In this document: piece by piece, positions 1 through 10,390 of the stretch
How the letters are laid out: each line of letters starts with the position of its first letter
Position numbering within the stretch: position 1 is the stretch's first letter
Source of the DNA: Arion vulgaris
Lineage: Eukaryota; Mollusca; Gastropoda; Stylommatophora; Arionidae
Length of the DNA: 64,000 nucleotides
Assembly (NCBI GenBank): GCA_020796225.1
Contig: CM036756.1
Span: 56,202,616 to 56,266,615 of the forward strand
Direction: 5' to 3'
Notes under the pieces: generated by a model
What the model saw: the letters and a program-made list of their open reading frames with translations, nothing else
Told to the model about the DNA's origin: nothing
Database searches by the model: none
Position numbers and translations under genes: made by a program

Positions 1-19
1 ACGTCTGAGTCTCAGAATA

Positions 20-140
20 AGAAGTAGGTTTAACCAGTGTGTCATGAAACCATCAGCTTGTATACACTTCTTGAAGAAAGTGAGCATCTATTGATGTCCG
101 GAGTGCTGCGACGTCGGTACTATAACTAGTAACCAGTAAA
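20..140 (+). mobile_element. LINE-J C-terminal fragment
   Basis: This segment aligns by eye with 9985-10110, downstream of a recognisable RNase H motif. Both share a pattern around 'gtccggagtgctg' that reads as a Cys-containing end of a non-LTR polyprotein. No open frame survives. It is probably a decayed piece of the same RNase H-bearing LINE; no boundaries or TSD are visible. Confidence 0.45.
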
Positions 141-273
141 CAATATATAGGGACATGTGAAAGCATGATTACACTAGATATGATATGTGAGAATAGAATA
201 GCAATAGGTGAGGACTGTTTAGACAACAGGACAATGTATAGGACATAGAAAGAAAGAAACATTTCCCTAAGCT

Positions 274-530
274 ACGCCCGAGTGGTTACCGGGGCCCAAA
301 TTGGAGTGTCAAGAATAGAACCACTGTTACCTGCCACGCATGTCGTAAGAGGCGATTAAGGAGGTTGGTCATGGGGCTAGCTACCCCACACCGTGAAAAA
401 CACTAGATGGCTACAGAACAGAGATCGAACGGAGTAAACGCTGGCTGAAACCAGACATATCGCCGAAGGATAAGCACAAGAGCTCCAAATAGTGCTGAAG
501 ATAGGAGGTAAAACACACCAATGCTAAGGC
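274..530 (+). mobile_element. SINE-3 copy (SINE-2 head, different tail)
   Basis: The first ~80 bases match the head of SINE-2 (acgcccgagtggttacc, then catgtcgtaagaggcga). After that the sequence switches to a different tail with 'atggggctagctacccc' and 'ccgtgaaaaa'. A related head-plus-tail occurs at 45903-46030. The start 'cgcccgagtggtta' resembles the A-box region of a Ser/Leu tRNA, but no clear B box follows. The 3' limit is uncertain. Confidence 0.6.
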
Positions 531-550
531 TGCATTAATCAGATTTCCAC

Positions 551-803
551 CCGAGTGGTTACTGGGATCCAAATTTGGGGTGTAAAGAATAGACACACTG
601 TTACCTGCCACGCATGTCGTAAGAGGCGACTAAGGAAGTTTGGCTGAAATTGGATGCAAGTGTCCTAAATTTGTAGAAGTCTATGCGTTTAGGGGCCTAC
701 CAAACCAATGTGCAACGTATACACATGCTTGGCAAAGATCAAACATATCACAAAGAGTGATTAAAATTCGTCGTAAAGAACGAACGCAAAGAAGAAAAAG
801 AAA
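551..803 (+). mobile_element. SINE-2 full-length copy with TSD
   Basis: This is a 253-bp element, the same length as the copy at 24247-24499 and collinear with it along its whole length. It is flanked by a 14-bp direct repeat with one mismatch (537-550 aatcagatttccac, 804-817 aatcagatttctac), read as a target-site duplication from LINE-type insertion. The 3' end is purine-rich (gaagaaaaag). The 61-residue frame inside it is incidental. Confidence 0.75.
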
Positions 804-885
804 AATCAGATTTCTACATGAGTAGAATTTATGGGGAGATCTGGTACATCGGTCTGGACTGGGATCGCGAGATAGAGAGAGAGAG

Positions 886-1010
886 TACCTAGGCTCATAA
901 AGAACAAAACCTAGATTTTACTCATAAGGAACAGTACCTAGGTTCATAAGAAACAGTACCTAGGTTTTACATATAAGGAACATAATCTTGGTTCTAGGTC
1001 AGAAACGTGT
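886..1010. repeat. short degenerate tandem repeat
   Basis: About five imperfect units of roughly 25-30 bp carry 'agtacctaggttcataag' and 'cttggttcta'. They are strongly decayed. Nothing recognisable is seen from 1010 to about 1400. Confidence 0.5.
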
Positions 1011-1404
1011 CTTGGTTCTACAAATCACAGAGTAATATAACTTGCGTCTGTGAAGAAATAATAATATAGTCTTATAGCAGCTATGGCCTATGAAGACACG
1101 GAAGAAGATTTGTAGCTAGCGTATATGAAGAAAGCAACATACTGCCTAGAGCAGAAATGGAATGAAAGTTTCGAAGCAGAAGGAAGAGAAGAATATCAGC
1201 TAGATATAAATAGTATGTCAGATTAGAAATTACTTGGGGAAAACATGTCGATGACACGCATCATGATAGTTGACGTAATTAAACTGACATTTATTACTTC
1301 CGCTCTTCTGAGTAAACGTGCTTTATGACATTAACACCAAAACCCTTCTTTGTGCTAGTTGGGAAAATGTTTTTCTTCCGAGGAAGTGGCTCTGGAATCC
1401 ACTC

Positions 1405-2556
1405 GGGAAAATCAATTGATAAAGTGATTGTAAAATTCACAGTTGAAGATAAATTGATAAAGTGGTTGTAAAATTCACAGTTGAAGATAAATTGATAAAG
1501 TGGTTGTTCACAATGGTAAATACATGGATAAAATTTTTCACAAAATTCACAATGGTAGATAAATTGATAAAGTTGCTATGGAATCCACAATAGGGATAAA
1601 TTTGTAAATTGTTTATGGAATTCACAATGGGAGATACATTGATACATTTTTTTGGGAATTCACAATGGGAGATACATTGATAAATTTTTTTGGGAATTCA
1701 CAATGGGAAATAAATTTATTAAGTTGTTCTGGAATCCTTAAAATTTGATAAAGTGTTCCTGGCGTTCACGATGAAATGTCCAATTGATTGTAAATTTGAT
1801 AAAGTGTTCCTGGCGTTCACGATGAAATGTCCAATTGATTGTAAATTTGATAAAGTGTTCCTGGCGTTCACGATGAAATGTTCAATTGATTGTAAATTTG
1901 ATAAAGTGTTCCTGACGTTCACGATGAAATGTTCAATTGATTGTAAATTTGATAAAGTGTTCCTGACGTTCACGATGAAATGTTCAATTGATTGTAAATT
2001 TGATAAAGTGTTCCTGACGTTCACGATGAAATGTTCAATTGATTGTAAATTTGATAAAGTGTTCCTGGCGTTCACGATGAAATGTTCAATTGATTGTAAA
2101 TTTGATAAAGTGTTCCTGGCGTTCACGATGAAATGTTCAATTGATTGTAAATTTGATAAAGTGTTCCTGGCGTTCACGATGAAATGTTCAATTGATTGTA
2201 AATTTGATAAAGTGTTCCTGACGTTCACGATGAAATGTTCAATTGATTGTAAATTTGATAAAGTGTTCCTGGCGTTCACGATGAAATGTTCAATTGATTG
2301 TAAATTTGATAAAGTGTTCCTGGCGTTCACGATGAAATGTTCAATTGATTGTAAATTTGATAAAGTGTTCCTGGCGTTCACGATGAAATGTTCAATTGAT
2401 TGTAAATTTGATAAAGTGTTCCTGGCGTTCACGATGAAATGTTCAATTGATTGTAAATTTGATAAAGTGTTCCTGGCGTTCACGATGAAATGTTCAATTG
2501 ATTGTAAATTTGATAAAGTGTTCCTGGCGTTCACGATGAAATGTCCAATTTATTGT
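1405..2556. repeat. 51-bp minisatellite with degenerate left flank
   Basis: From about 1738 there are about 16 near-identical 51-bp units containing 'gtgttcctggcgttcacg' and 'atgaaatgttcaattgattg'. Between 1405 and 1738 the units are diverged relatives (ttcacaatgggagatacatt). The homogeneous block therefore seems to have grown out of an older array. The unit is 17 codons without stops on both strands, which creates opposing 283- and 271-residue frames. These are artefacts. Confidence 0.95.
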
Positions 2557-2651
2557 CTGGCTGACGAGTTGGTTTATTTGTATGTTTTATTTTCTGTTGA
2601 TTAACACAACCGACAGTCTTCTACGCCAAACATAATCATAGGTACTCAGTC

Positions 2652-3092
2652 TCTTTCAGAAACCACTTTTCTACCCGGGAAACCACTTTCTACCAAACCA
2701 CTTTCTACCCCAGAAACCACTTCTGTACCCCAGAACCACTTCTGTACCCAAGAAACCACTTTTCACCCGAAACCACTTCTACCACAGAAACCACTTCTCT
2801 ATCCTAGAAACCCCTTCTGTACCCCAGAACCACTTCTGTACCCAAGAAACCACTTTTCTACTCCGGAAACCGCTTCTCTACCCCAGAAACCACCTCTCTA
2901 CCCTAGAAACCATTTCGCTACACCAGAAACCACTTCTCTATCACAGAAACCACTTCTCTACAACAGAAACCACCTCTCTACACCAGAAACCATTTCTCTA
3001 CACCAGAAACCACCTCTCTACTCTAGAAACCATTTCTCTACACCAGAAACCACTTCTCTACACCAGAAACCACCTCTCTACTCTAGAAACCA
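2652..3092. repeat. ~20-bp minisatellite (agaaaccactt units)
   Basis: About 21 units of roughly 20 bp are built on 'ctctacaccagaaaccactt'. Many substitutions and small indels occur in the left half and the copies become more regular to the right. The stretch from 3093 to 3340 is unassigned AT-rich sequence. Confidence 0.9.
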
Positions 3093-3344
3093 CATTGGGA
3101 ATTATAACATATATAGTAGATGAATCTCGTTTTTTATTATTGACATAACTATTTTGAAAAAGTCAACAGTAATTGGTTTTAGTTTAATGAGAACTCGGTA
3201 GGATCAATTCATCGATTTTTAGTTTCGGTTCATTGCTTGAAGCACAGTACAGAGAAGGCGGGTCATTGCCCTGGAGTTACATTGCTGTAATATTACTATA
3301 ATGCTGGCTTAACATAAGCGAAACACGTAATAACAAACGTACGG

Positions 3345-3475
3345 TTGTTTAACAAAATCCAAAAACAATAATAATACACAGCAACGTTTCGACCAAAAGG
3401 AGTTTTTCAGCAAACGATACAACAGGAGTGACGAATTTCACTTCTTTCACAGCATAACGAGGATTAACTAAGTTG
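3345..3475. repeat. interspersed repeat with 'gtttcgaccaaa' core
   Basis: This block resembles 61010-61130 closely (aaaacaata, acacagcaa.gtttcgacc, a 'tttttcagcaa'-like segment, then gaatttcactt) and 55110-55190 more loosely (tttcgactataagtcttttt). Three loci with the same core show an unnamed interspersed family, perhaps the untranslated end of a larger retroelement. Confidence 0.45.
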
Positions 3476-3509
3476 CGAGTTCTCAATTCTAACATATGTC
3501 AGCGACAGT

Positions 3510-3915
3510 TTAAAAATGACTAAAGATGTAGAGACTAAGTGACATGCTTTAAAAGATAGATGTCTGCGAAAAATAATGAACATAAAATGTGACGTAGTTG
3601 AGTGGAAGTGATAAAATAGAAGAAATATGTAATAAACTACAAGTAACAACTGTTATAAGAAAGAGAAGATAAGAGATATGTTGGGTGTAGTCTGAAAAGA
3701 AATGATCAAATAATTACAAAGCAGACATTCAAGTGGGAAGCAAATGACTCAAGAAAGAAAGAACACCATATTGGATACTTGGAAGGAACTTTACTGAGAG
3801 AGGCAATAAATATCGAAGAACTTCCATAGAGTTTCAACGAAATGTCCAGGATAGAGAGATATGGACAAATTGCTTGCAGGCGCCATGCAACATATAGCAG
3901 TACAAAAAGAATATA
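3510..3915 (+). mobile_element. LINE-A 3' fragment, decayed
   Basis: Aligned with 27148-27541 (opposite strand), this is the C-terminal end of a non-LTR reverse transcriptase. It retains 'gtctgcgaaaaataatgaa' (the CLRKIMN segment), the GHTLRRND-like region and the tail 'gcttgcaggc'. Frameshifts and stops break it, so it is a pseudogene. Confidence 0.65.
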
Positions 3916-3997
3916 ATATATTAATGGTGGATTCAATTTAGCAGCAGATAACTGTTGATGTGAAAAAAGATCATCATTTTCTGTCGTATTTGTACAT

Positions 3998-4237
3998 TCT
4001 TCTTCTTAACGCTCGTATCGACCACTTGTTAAACCACTCTTTGTGATTTGTATGTGATCGGAGCCTAAGAACGAGTTACGCTGTTCCAGTTACGCGCCTA
4101 CAAGTAGGCAAGGACATTCGATTTCTGCGACGCTTTATTTACTAGATTAGCTTCCTAGATCCTACATCAGTCGCCTCTTACGACATGCCTTGTAGGTCAC
4201 AGTGATACTATTCTTTGCTTCCTTTGCGAGCCCCTGC
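3998..4237 (-). mobile_element. SINE-1 copy
   Basis: About 240 bp, one of eight copies here. Diagnostic blocks on this strand are 'ttcttcttcttaacgctcg' (3' tail), 'tgtgatttgtatgtgat', 'gcctacaagtagg', 'tttatttacta' and 'cgcctcttacgacatgcctt'. A 5-bp tacat occurs on both sides (3993-3997, 4238-4242), which is too short to rely on as a TSD. Confidence 0.75.
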
Positions 4238-4340
4238 TACATACTGACGATTTTACCACTCAGTTTTCAGATTATTACCATATTTTGACTTAACATTTAT
4301 TTTGGAATGTCTTTAACTTGTGTCGATTTGTGTTCATTTT

Positions 4341-4986
4341 CAGCACTTACTACTGTATAATAGCACTCACTACTGTATAATAGCACTACTGTTATAGCCT
4401 CTCTGTAAATACACAATGTTTAGCACCCTGTTAATGTATCTACTGTATAAGCCTCACTGTATAATACTCTCTGTAGCACTCACTCTGTATAAGCACTCAC
4501 TCTGTTAATCACTCCTCTGTAATGCCTCCTCATATAGCACCTGACAGCCTCCTCTGTATTGCTACTGTTGCACCTGATATGCTCCTCTGTAATAGCCTCC
4601 TCTTATGCCTTACTACTGTAATACCACTCTGAGACACTACTGTATAATGCACTACTACTGATAATAGCATACTTATGCTCTCGATAATAGCATCTCTGTA
4701 TACAACACTACTGTTATAGCACTCACTGTATAATCTTACACTGTTATAGCACTCACTCTGTATAATCCTCAGCCTGTAACTGCACTACACTGTATAATAG
4801 ATCACTACTTTAATGACTACTTGTATAGATATCTGTATATCAGCACACTACTGTATAATAACACTCACTACTGTATAATAGCACTCACTACTGTATAATA
4901 GCACTTACTACTGTATAATAGCACTCACTACTGTATAATAGCACTCACTACTGTATAATAGCACTTACTACTGTATAACAGCACTT
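4341..4986. repeat. 20-bp minisatellite, regular edges, corrupted centre
   Basis: The unit is agcactcactactgtataat. Copies are almost perfect at 4341-4400 and 4850-4986. Those between about 4400 and 4850 carry many single-base deletions. This pattern is unlike neutral decay and may reflect consensus errors in the assembly. Confidence 0.9.
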
Positions 4987-5074
4987 CATGAAACTGCTTC
5001 TATATACTTTTCTTTTGTTTTAGGACATACTATTTTGGTTTCAGATTTGTTAAACATTGCGAAGGTTTGACTTG

Positions 5075-5249
5075 GAACCCCCAGGACAATAGAAGTAGGG
5101 CAAGAACACCTTGAGACGGGAGTTGGAGACGAAATGCAAGAAAATGAGGAGAGAGTGGAGAAATCTGGAAAAGATGGCCTTGGATATGCGGGCTTGGAAG
5201 GCCTTGGTTGCGGAACTATACCTCCCTAGGGGTGAAGGGTGAAGAAGAA
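5075..5249 (+). mobile_element. LINE-D 3' end, 5'-truncated, with 14-bp TSD
   Basis: This 175-bp fragment encodes the last part of a LINE polyprotein: a 'WNPQDNRSR'-like start, then a Trp/Arg-rich stretch. It matches 44580-44870 on the other strand and ends in 'gaagaagaag'. A perfect 14-bp direct repeat gaaggtttgacttg flanks it (5061-5074 and 5250-5263). Severe 5' truncation plus TSD is typical of target-primed insertion. Confidence 0.8.
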
Positions 5250-5264
5250 GAAGGTTTGACTTGC

Positions 5265-5950
5265 TTTCTTGATTTTTTCATTGATGACCTTTTCCAAATC
5301 ACCATTTTACGATATTTTACTCCTCATATATACGGCACTAGATGTTGATATACTTTCTATAGCGTGTTTTCATGCATTAAGTATCGAGATTCCACTGGAA
5401 TAATCCCTTTTATGTGTGCTTCCAATCTCTTAATGCTCACAAGAGCAGAGAAGTTAATGTGTTAGGAAAAGACACATTTCCTGCTGTGTCCTCTATACCT
5501 TTCTCTCGAAATGTCCCCAGCCAGTTATCTCCCTTCATTATCTTAGTTGATTATCTCCCATGTCGTTTTTACTTATCTCATTTCTATTGTTGATGAAACG
5601 GATAAAAATATCAGAATACAGGTTTTTTTTTAAATCTTTTAATTGTAACGCTTCTTCTGTCTCACCTCTCCTTCTCTTCTATATCTTTCTTTCTTATTTT
5701 CTTACTTTCTTTATCGTTTCTATTGTTGAATCTTCTCATTCATATAAGTTAACATTTTTACATTTCTCTCATATTTTGTTACATTTTGTGCGCCATTTGT
5801 CTATCATTTACTTTTTTTTCTTTCTTTTCTCCAGTTCTGTTTTGCGTCACAGCGTCAGGATACGAATCATTCACTATCATTCACTGCCGTCTTAAATCCT
5901 CTGGAGACTTTCTATAAACATTTCCCCTTTTAGAGCATTCAACCTCTGAC
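5265..5950. other. unassigned AT- and pyrimidine-rich region
   Basis: No gene is recognised. The stretch 5640-5840 is T/C-rich, so its 111-residue frame is low-complexity and not credible as a protein. At 5818-5865 'gttttgcgtcacagcgtcagg' -like sequence resembles the 3' end of LINE-C seen at 55195 and 57275. Confidence 0.4.
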
Positions 5951-6070
5951 CTTTCATATTGGCCACATAATCTGCAAATCCATTCTTCGACTTCGATTAG
6001 AAACACTTAACCAGACTGGTCTGGGCATTGAACGGGTATATATTTCTTCCAACTGAGGATGTCGAATAAA

Positions 6071-6605
6071 TTGGTGATTGGAGATGCTGAACGGTGGTGA
6101 TTGGAGATGTTGAACGTTGGTAGTTGGTGATGCTGAACGTTGGAAGTTGGTAATGCTGAACGGTGGTAGTTGGTGGTGCTGAGCGTTGGTGATTGTAGAT
6201 GCTGAGCGGTGGTAGTTGGTGATGCTGAACGTTGGTGATTGGAGATGTTGAAGGGTGGTGATTGGAGATGTTGAACGTTGGTGGTTGGTGGTGTTGATCG
6301 TTGGTGATTGGAGATGTTGAAAGCTGGTGGTGCTGAACGTTGGAAGTTGATGATGCTGAACGTTGGTAGTTGGTGGTGCTGAGCATTGGTGATTGTAGAT
6401 GCTGAGCGGTGGTAGTTGGTGATGCTGAACGTTGGTAGTTGGTGGTACTGAGCATTGGTAATTGGAGTTGCTGAAAGTTGGTAGTTGGTGGTGCTGAACG
6501 TTGGTAGTTGGTGGTACTGAGCGTTGGTAATTGGAGTTGCTGAACGTTGGTATGGTGCTGAACGTTGGAAGTTTAGTGCTGAGCGTTGATGAGTTGTGAA
6601 CGTTG
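6071..6605. repeat. 23-bp minisatellite (gttggtagttggtgatgctgaac type)
   Basis: About 23 units alternate between 'gttggtgattg' and 'ggtggtagttgg' variants, joined by 'gatgctgaac'. The 243- and 152-residue minus-strand frames (Gln/Thr/Ser-rich) are translations of this array and are not credible genes. Confidence 0.9.
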
Positions 6606-6701
6606 TATGGAATCTGAAATGTGACTAAAATAACCATTTGGGACAGATGACCAGTATTGACAGTATGGCCTACATATGTGGACAATTTCTGTTGTAGTGA
6701 T

Positions 6702-6975
6702 GATTACCATTGTTTATTGGTTGTCAGTAACAATTGTTTATTGGTTGTCAGTAACAATTGTTTATTGGTTGTCAGTAACAATTGTTTATTGGTTGTCAGT
6801 AACAATTGTTTATTGGTTGTCAGTAACAATTGTTTATTGGTTGTCAGTAACAATTGTTTATGTTTCAGTAACAATTGTTTATTGGTTGTCAGTAACAATT
6901 GTTTGTTGGTTGTCAGTAACAATTGTTTATTGGTTGTCAGTAACAATTGTTTATTGGTTGTCAGTAACAATTGAT
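6702..6975. repeat. 24-bp minisatellite with CAATTG palindrome
   Basis: Eleven near-identical units contain 'tattggttgtcagtaacaat' plus tg. The unit junction is the palindrome caattg. One unit has lost about 6 bp (near 6858). All three forward frames and one reverse frame stay open because 24 is a multiple of 3 and the unit has no stop. Confidence 0.95.
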
Positions 6976-6979
6976 AAAT

Positions 6980-7300
6980 GAATATGATGAACCATTGACT
7001 ACTGATAACAAGTAACTATTGATAACTGGTTCTGATGAACCATTCTTATTCTTCCGTTATTCTTCTTTTTCTTCTGTGATTAACTTTTGCTATTCAACTA
7101 CCCCTGGTATGTGTCATAAACAGGGCGGTGCGCTTAATGTCTTCACCGGTTCCACCATAGTTTGTTTTGAAGGGTTGTTTCTGTTGGCCAGTTTTCCATT
7201 CTCACACTACACAGGCTGGGCCAGTCTTGTAGGGTGTCCTCTGGGGCCTGCTTTGGTGCTCCATATATGCAGGCAGCCGAGTCACTAAGACCAATTCTAT
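6980..7300. other. unassigned region
   Basis: No gene or repeat family is recognised. An 89-residue forward frame runs through most of the segment with no recognised domain, no homologous copy in the window and no flanking splice-like signals that I can support. Confidence 0.35.
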
Positions 7301-7302
7301 GG

Positions 7303-7395
7303 AGGTACCGTTATAATATGTATAGCGCCTGCAAAAAATGTGTCCATACTGCTCGATCCTGGACAACTCGTTCAATCTCTTTGTTATTACTAGCA
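7303..7395 (-). mobile_element. LINE-A 3' fragment
   Basis: It matches the terminal ~90 bases of LINE-A on the minus strand (taccgttata, tactgctcgatcctgg, caactcgttcaatctc). Both ends are broken. Confidence 0.6.
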
Positions 7396-7418
7396 GAACC
7401 TTTCAACGAGCAAAAATG

Positions 7419-7508
7419 ACCTTCGCTCAAGTCACTAGAACAAGGCTAGACGAAAACAGAAAACCACGACACTGGGCAACAACCTGGTAACCTGGTGTGG
7501 CGGTCATT
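7419..7508 (+). mobile_element. LINE-H 3' fragment
   Basis: Near-identical to the end of 41780-42045. The stretch 'aaaacagaaaaccacgacac' followed by 'tgggcaacaacc' encodes the KNRKPRHWATT ending of that element. Only about 90 bp remain. Confidence 0.65.
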
Positions 7509-7659
7509 AATTTAATTAAATTCTTGTTTACTTATGTGATACTATACATGCGTATCTTTGTCCTTAAACGACAATTTACTTAGTATCACCGCAGCCTGCC
7601 CACGGTGGTCTCCAGATCTGGTCTGTTCTTACCACCTCAGATTTATAGATTTCCGTACA

Positions 7660-7835
7660 ACACCGATAAGCCTAAGAAGAAAAAGAGAAAGTACGATATT
7701 TCTTGCCTCTTTCAGTAAAGTTTGTTTCATGGTTTCATTGTGACGTTTTTTCTTACTTGAATTATTTCCTCCCCTTTCATTGCCTGCTTTGTGATTTCTT
7801 TGATCATTTATTTTCAAGTCTGTCTGATATATGTT
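7660..7835 (-). mobile_element. LINE-A internal fragment
   Basis: Minus-strand blocks 'tttcttgcctctttcagtaa', 'cattgcctgctttgtgattt' and 'gatcatttattttcaag' follow LINE-A in order, with substitutions and gaps. It is coding-derived but has no open frame. Confidence 0.55.
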
Positions 7836-7839
7836 TGTG

Positions 7840-8375
7840 ATTTAGGCTTGTCTTTATGTCTCCCTTTGCGTTTCTATAACTGTTCATTTGCCTGCCCAAA
7901 CGCTCATTTGCCGAACTATATACGTGAGGCACCTCTCCGTGTCCATCCTCTCTGTAATCATCACTACAAGTGCTGGTCGTCCTATGACGCAGACAGGTTC
8001 CCAAAGATATCAATCACAAATAGCCTTTTGATTGGTTTGTCCAAGGCTCTTCGTGTCCAATCTCAATCGCGCATTTAGTTTCCCATTCTTCGAATATGAA
8101 AGCACTCAAGACAAGTGTTATTTGTCGCTATTTTCGACATTTTCTCTGTTTATTGATTCTATACTCTTCTTATATCCATCTCCTCCCCCACTTCTCTCTC
8201 ATTTTGAGTGTGTGCGTGCGTTCGTGCGCGCGCGTGCGTAGGATACAGATTCGTTATTTTATTGTAAAAACACAATTTATATTAAAATTGAAGACATTGA
8301 AAACGTTACAGAATTTTAATACCCCGACTCAGTAAATTAACAACAATGGAGGTTATGCAAAAATAATTAGAGAGA
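7840..8375. other. unassigned region with TG/CG-rich run
   Basis: I recognise no gene. Around 8205-8240 lies a short alternating purine-pyrimidine run (gtgtgtgcgtgcgttcgtgc). The short frames here are low-complexity or shadow frames. Confidence 0.3.
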
Positions 8376-8379
8376 AACT

Positions 8380-8560
8380 AGCCGTTGCATATTAGAAGTC
8401 TGTTGCACAACGCAAACGAAGAAACAGGCAAGAAATATTGGTCACTGTTCCATGAAGGAGAATGAGCGAGTTGCCCAGGATAGAGCGGTATGAAGAGCTT
8501 GCTTGCAGGCCCTATGTATCGTATAATGTTAGGAGAGGAATTATTATAAACAAAGAAACA
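8380..8560 (+). mobile_element. LINE-A 3' end
   Basis: Contains 'aggcaagaaatattggtc', 'gagttgcccaggatagagcg', 'gcttgcaggccctatgt' and the tail 'aggaattattataa'. This matches the end of the copies at 18735-19053 and 27148-27541. Frames are broken. Confidence 0.65.
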
Positions 8561-8780
8561 AAAAACAAAACTTCTGAGTACATACATTTTCTTCTTGTGA
8601 CAGCATATCGATGTGAATAATGGACCATCATCACAAACCTTCAAGAAGAAAATCGAATCTTATGAAATAAATTGTTAAGAAACGTTCTTAGAACGTCTGG
8701 GCGTCAAGTATTTTTTTTTTAAATAGAGACATCCTACAAGACTGAAGTTATCATAAAACGAACAAGGAAACGTGTTGGTC

Positions 8781-9015
8781 CCATTCTTTTTTCGAACGCT
8801 CCATATCGTTTGCATGTGATCTGAGCATAAGAGCGACTGTACGTTGTGCCAGTTATGCAGCTACAAGAAGGCCAGAACATCGGATTTCTGCGATGGTTTT
8901 ATTTACTAGGGTAGCTTCCTTAAGCCCCTACATCAGACGCTTCTTACGACATGCCTTGTAGATCGCAGTGGTACTATTCTTAGTTTTTCTTGCGGGCCCT
9001 GGCAGCACACGGGCG
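8781..9015 (-). mobile_element. SINE-1 full copy with 10-bp TSD
   Basis: A 235-bp copy with the family blocks 'ttcgaacgctccatatcg', 'gtgccagttatgca' and 'cttacgacatgccttgtag'. On the plus strand it ends 'cacacgggcg', the 5' end of the element. A perfect 10-bp direct repeat cgtgttggtc flanks it (8771-8780, 9016-9025). That fixes the element ends and shows LINE-type mobilisation. Confidence 0.85.
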
Positions 9016-9029
9016 CGTGTTGGTCATAC

Positions 9030-9384
9030 TAAATGTCACAGTGGTTTCTAGAGAGCAGTAATGGAGATATGATTCTTGAAATCTGAGGCAGGGGACGACA
9101 AAGACGACAGTGGCAACGTGACATTAAAGATATCTTGAACTAATAAATTACTTTATAAATAAATTAATGAAGTTGAACGAAACCGGAGTACTTTCTTGAG
9201 GTCCTAGAGTTGTCCAGGTATGTTGTAATGAGAGTGATGTTCTTCAAAGTACATTCTAAATGATGACATGTCTTTTAGTAGATGGTGATTCTATAATTTT
9301 TGTGCTGTCAGCGCGTCTCATTCTGTCTTTTTATCAACGTTGATATCTTTCTAAAATATTTCATATTCAACATAGCGATCTCGT

Positions 9385-9432
<48 letters not shown>

Positions 9433-9690
9433 CATTTATGTTGTTGTTTATTTGTTTGCGTTTGTTCTTTTATGTCAACCAAGTTAACCACTCTGTGTGA
9501 TCTGTGTGGTTTGTGTGATCTGTGTGGTTTGTGCCAAAAAGTACTTTGCCCTAACGACATGCACATCCGAATTGCACCCAAAGTGTTAGCATTTTATCCA
9601 ATACCCTAAAAAGTGTACAGATGGGTAACACTACAATTTTACAAAATCCAACTTTAAATTACCACACCTTGAGTTATACTGTAGCAGGAT
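9030..9690. other. unassigned region with (TC)n tract
   Basis: No gene is seen. A pure (TC)n microsatellite of about 40 bp lies at 9388-9428. A short repeat of 'gtgtgatctgtgtggttt' occurs near 9495-9535. Confidence 0.5.
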
Positions 9691-10115
9691 ATCGTATCTG
9701 AGTGGTCATAAGGAGGCCGTCAGAGCTGACTCATGCTATTCCATCACGTGGATCTACTGTCCTGGACATGTGGGTAGTTGCGGCAACGAGAGAGCGGGTA
9801 GACGTGCACCGAAAGCATCGATTTTTACGGAGTTTAGGATAGATAAGGAGAATGTTTGTCAGTCTCTTGGCTACCTATTATTGGATGAGGACATTAAAAT
9901 GGACGTTGAATCAATCTAGCGATTTAAGGAGTTTGAAATTACATGTTTTACAAGTAGTGCTGGATGCTTGAGCGGCAGAGTGAGGAGTGTGTTTAACTAG
10001 CGAGTCACAGGAACCATCATTATGCGTACCCTTCGAGGTCTGTTGAGGAGACTGAGCACCTATGGGTCTGCCCGGAGTGCTGTAACGTCAGTTCAGTAAC
10101 AAATACCCAACCAAT
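9690..10115 (+). pseudogene. LINE-J RNase H and C-terminal remnant
   Basis: A stop-free stretch at 9734-9916, too short and ATG-less to be an obvious ORF, reads ..SITWIYCPGHVGSCGNERAG.. and so on to a TAG at 9917. The W-I-x-x-P-G-H-x-G-x-x-G-N-E-R-A signature is the C-terminal half of an RNase H domain, as in I/Jockey/R1-type non-LTR elements. After the stop, homology continues to the Cys-rich end shared with 20-140. It is a fragment, with no start and at least two stops. Confidence 0.7.
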
Positions 10116-10390
10116 AACTCTTTCTCTTTAGATAGTATTCATGTTTGACAGTGGTAGCAAAGTGCTACTATGAATATCTTATTTATAGTCTGTCGTTTAA
10201 TTTGCATGTTGATAATCGGGTATTTCAGTAATGGTGTCAGCTGATATGTCGTCACTGTGTGGTTGGTTGTCTTCTGGTATTGCTCCAGGTAATGTAAGCA
10301 ATTAGTTGTAATGTAGTTCTATCGCTCATCTTATTTCTTAATCTATTTCTCTGCCCTTGGCTGACACTCTATCAATTTGTGTCTCATCTT

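Noticed and set aside
1719..2604. Opposing 271- and 283-residue frames
   Set aside because: Both are translations of the 51-bp satellite, and a real gene pair on both strands with 17-residue repeats is implausible.
7804..8335. Overlapping short frames of 69-95 residues
   Set aside because: Low-complexity or shadow frames with no motif, partly over a LINE-A fragment and a TG/CG-rich run.
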